64,000 bases of DNA from NCBI RefSeq assembly GCF_018688255.1, contig NZ_CP061314.1, positions 1,178,001 to 1,242,000 of the forward strand. The letters are read 5' to 3'. This DNA comes from Polynucleobacter corsicus (GTDB taxonomy: Bacteria > Pseudomonadota > Gammaproteobacteria > Burkholderiales > Burkholderiaceae). The notes under the pieces are model-generated. The model saw only the letters and a program-made list of their open reading frames with translations. It did not search any database and was not told where the DNA came from. Of the stretch, positions 62,134 to 64,000 are shown piece after piece; the stretch's first letter is position 1, and each line of letters begins with the position of its first letter. A program made the translations under genes and the position numbers.

Positions 62134-62715
62134 ATGCAAGAAGGAAAATTACTGAGCTTTGTGAAAGGTCTCGCGACACTACTGGAAACTCATCCTAGTG
62201 AAGAGATCATTTTTTCCAAGGGTAAGCAACTTTTAGAAAACTTAATCCAGTCTGATGACTGGCTGCTAGAGGAATTTTGTAAACCACATCCACAGTATTA
62301 CCAGCAATACTTGCTATATGCAGATCCCTTGGATCGCTTTTCAGTGGTGAGCTTTGTATGGGGTCCCGGTCAAAAGACGCCACTGCATAACCATACCGTC
62401 TGGGGAATGATTGGGCAGTTACGCGGGCAAGAACGTGGCGCCAACCATTACCGCCAGCCTGATGGCAGCTATCAAGCCGGTGAATCTTGTATTTGCGAGC
62501 CCGGTCAAGTGGCTACCGTATCTCCCAATACACATGACATCCATGTAGTTGAGAACGCCTTGAGTGACCAAACTTCCATCAGCATCCATGTTTATGGTGG
62601 AAATATTGGCCGTATCGAACGAGCTGTATTTGACCCGATTACAGGTTCAGAAAAATTATTTATCTCGGGATATGCCAACTCTGTAACACCAAACCTCTGG
62701 AATGCTGTCCGATAG
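62134..62715 (+). CDS. Cysteine/thiol dioxygenase-like cupin
   Basis: The 193-residue protein is a cupin of the cysteine dioxygenase family. Iron ligands are visible as His85 and His87 (TPLHNHTVWG) and a third His in THDIHVVEN (His134 or 137). The end of the first cupin motif, GMIGQLRGQE, fits. Cysteine dioxygenases oxidise cysteine or 3-mercaptopropionate to sulfinates; the choice of substrate is not readable. It follows ybgC by 21 bases. Confidence 0.85.
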   Translation: MQEGKLLSFVKGLATLLETHPSEEIIFSKGKQLLENLIQSDDWLLEEFCKPHPQYYQQYLLYADPLDRFSVVSFVWGPGQKTPLHNHTVWGMIGQLRGQERGANHYRQPDGSYQAGESCICEPGQVATVSPNTHDIHVVENALSDQTSISIHVYGGNIGRIERAVFDPITGSEKLFISGYANSVTPNLWNAVR

Positions 62716-62819
62716 CTTAAAATAGCGATTCTTTCTGCAAACACTGCAAGTGTGGCAGCTCACCCCATTGGCCGGGATAGTCGTTTAATTGAATACGGGC
62801 CAATATTTATTTGGCTCCT

Positions 62820-64000
62820 ATGTTATTTACAGATCTTGGTTTATCAGAACCCATTCTTCGCGCGATTAGCGAGGAAGGCTATACCAGCCCTACCCCCATT
62901 CAAGCAAAATCAATTCCCGCTGTATTGAAGGGCGGAGATTTACTCGCCGCTGCTCAAACCGGCACCGGTAAAACTGCCGGCTTTACCCTACCGATTCTGC
63001 AGCGCTTAAGCAGTACAGCTCAGACTGGTGGCAAGCGTCAATTACGTGTCTTGATTTTGACCCCCACCCGCGAACTCGCTGCGCAGGTTCAAGAATCCGT
63101 CGTGACCTACGGCAAATATACTGGCCTCAAATCGACTGTTATTTTTGGCGGCGTCGGTGCTAATCCCCAAATCAAAGCCATTGCTGCAGGGCTCGATATC
63201 TTGGTAGCAACACCGGGTCGTTTGCTCGACTTGATGTCACAGAACTGTGTCTCACTTGCCAATATTGAAATTCTGGTTCTGGATGAAGCAGATCGCATGT
63301 TGGATATGGGCTTCTTGCGCGATATTAAAAAGATCCTGGCAGCATTGCCAAAGCAACGCCAGAACTTACTGTTTTCAGCGACCTTCTCTACCGAGATCAA
63401 GGCCTTAGCAGATGGTTTACTGAATTCACCAGCATTAATTGAAGTGGCGCGTAGCAATAGTACTAATGACGCTATTGCCCAGCTCATCCACCCGGTGGAT
63501 AGAAACCAGAAACATCCTTTATTGGCGCATCTGATTAAAAAAAATCAGTGGCAGCAGGTCCTGGTATTTACTCGCACAAAACATGGTGCTAATAAATTAG
63601 TGACTCAGCTTGAGAAAGATGGCATTACCGCCATGGCTATTCATGGCAATAAGAGTCAAAGTGCCCGTACCAAAGCCTTAGCAGAATTTAAGGATGGGAA
63701 AATCACCGTCTTAGTCGCTACTGATATTGCAGCAAGAGGTATCGACATTGATCAACTACCCCACGTTGTGAACTACGACCTACCAAACGTCTCCGAGGAT
63801 TATGTTCACCGGATTGGCAGAACTGGTAGAGCTGGCTCAAACGGAGTTGCGGTTTCTTTAGTCTGCGTTGACGAACATGAGATGCTTCGAGATATCGAAA
63901 AACTGATCAAGCAAAAGCTGCCGCAAGAGGTTATTGCCGGATTTGAGCCAGATCCGAATGCCGTGGCACAACCAATCCAATTACGAAGCCAGCAACACCA
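62820..64000 (+). CDS. rhlE: DEAD-box RNA helicase RhlE, C-terminus beyond window
   Basis: The frame opens at ATG 62820 (MLFTDLGLSEPILRAISEEG) and runs off the right edge after about 393 residues. The Q motif (TPIQAKSIP), motif I AAQTGTGKT (about 44-52), DEAD (LDEADRMLDMGF), SAT (LFSATFS), and the late motifs VATDIAARGIDI and HRIGRTGRAG are intact. RhlE-type helicases remodel ribosomal and other RNA. The 104-base gap before it has no visible ORF. Confidence 0.95.
   Translation, partial: MLFTDLGLSEPILRAISEEGYTSPTPIQAKSIPAVLKGGDLLAAAQTGTGKTAGFTLPILQRLSSTAQTGGKRQLRVLILTPTRELAAQVQESVVTYGKYTGLKSTVIFGGVGANPQIKAIAAGLDILVATPGRLLDLMSQNCVSLANIEILVLDEADRMLDMGFLRDIKKILAALPKQRQNLLFSATFSTEIKALADGLLNSPALIEVARSNSTNDAIAQLIHPVDRNQKHPLLAHLIKKNQWQQVLVFTRTKHGANKLVTQLEKDGITAMAIHGNKSQSARTKALAEFKDGKITVLVATDIAARGIDIDQLPHVVNYDLPNVSEDYVHRIGRTGRAGSNGVAVSLVCVDEHEMLRDIEKLIKQKLPQEVIAGFEPDPNAVAQPIQLRSQQH

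Noticed and set aside
1..64000. tRNA genes, CRISPR arrays, insertion sequences, prophage or integrative element borders
   Set aside because: I looked for cloverleaf-type segments, regularly spaced repeats, transposase motifs and flanking direct repeats and saw none.

Overview
This 64 kb window is ordinary chromosomal DNA of a betaproteobacterium in the Burkholderiaceae, most likely a Polynucleobacter-type freshwater bacterium. That placement is inferred from gene order (purA-hisZ-hflC-hflK-hflX-hfq-der-bamB-hisS-ispG-rlmN-ndk; addA/addB beside trxA-rho-rpmE), from protein character and from the moderate base composition. No database search was run. No phage, insertion sequence, CRISPR array or tRNA was seen. 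The protein-coding RNA-free stretches are short; one structural RNA (SRP RNA) is present.

Layout. 1-13.4 kb, minus strand: a long housekeeping directon (purA, hisZ, hflC, hflK, hflX, hfq, der, bamB, yfgM-like, hisS, ispG, rlmN, ndk). A plus-strand BAX-inhibitor-type membrane protein follows at 13.7 kb. 14.5-26.5 kb, minus strand: rlmD, a PolB-like exonuclease, nlpD, pcm, surE, then a czcCBA-type metal efflux operon and an OprB-like porin. 26.6-27.4 kb: a small toxin-antitoxin island whose RelE toxin frame carries an in-frame amber stop. 27.5-30.3 kb: recR, ybaB, dnaX and the divergent SRP RNA. 30.6-34.1 kb: an ExoX-type exonuclease, a YqhA-type membrane protein, and a LexA-box-controlled umuD-umuC operon followed by a 43-codon membrane ORF. 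34.1-36.1 kb: a tartrate/D-malate dehydrogenase coupled to a Bug-type solute-binding protein.

36.2-43.9 kb: a TPR membrane protein, a truncated BrnA-like antitoxin remnant and the large addB-addA recombination operon. 44-49.5 kb, plus strand: trxA, rho, rpmE2, an ArnT-like glycosyltransferase and a MATE exporter. 49.5-52.3 kb, minus strand: two envelope proteins, a second Bug protein, dsbB and a DUF5993-like small protein. 52.4-58.4 kb: a crotonase-fold protein, an alpha/beta hydrolase, an FAH-family enzyme, a SemiSWEET transporter, and a Fur-box-controlled feoA-feoB operon that continues into an unknown outer-membrane protein. 58.5-60.4 kb: a ModE-like one-component regulator divergent from an orphan TupA-like oxyanion-binding protein. 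60.5-64 kb: a secreted repeat protein, a GNAT acetyltransferase, a YbgC-type thioesterase, a cysteine-dioxygenase-like cupin and the start of rhlE.

The most unusual points are: the RelB / broken RelE / ParD-like three-gene array with a 24-bp palindromic operator; the 43-codon membrane ORF behind umuDC; the outer-membrane gene attached to feoAB; the solitary tupA with its fused HTH-binding-protein regulator; and the absence of rpoS, pilW and rodZ from places where relatives usually keep them. I found no clearly new large multi-gene system.
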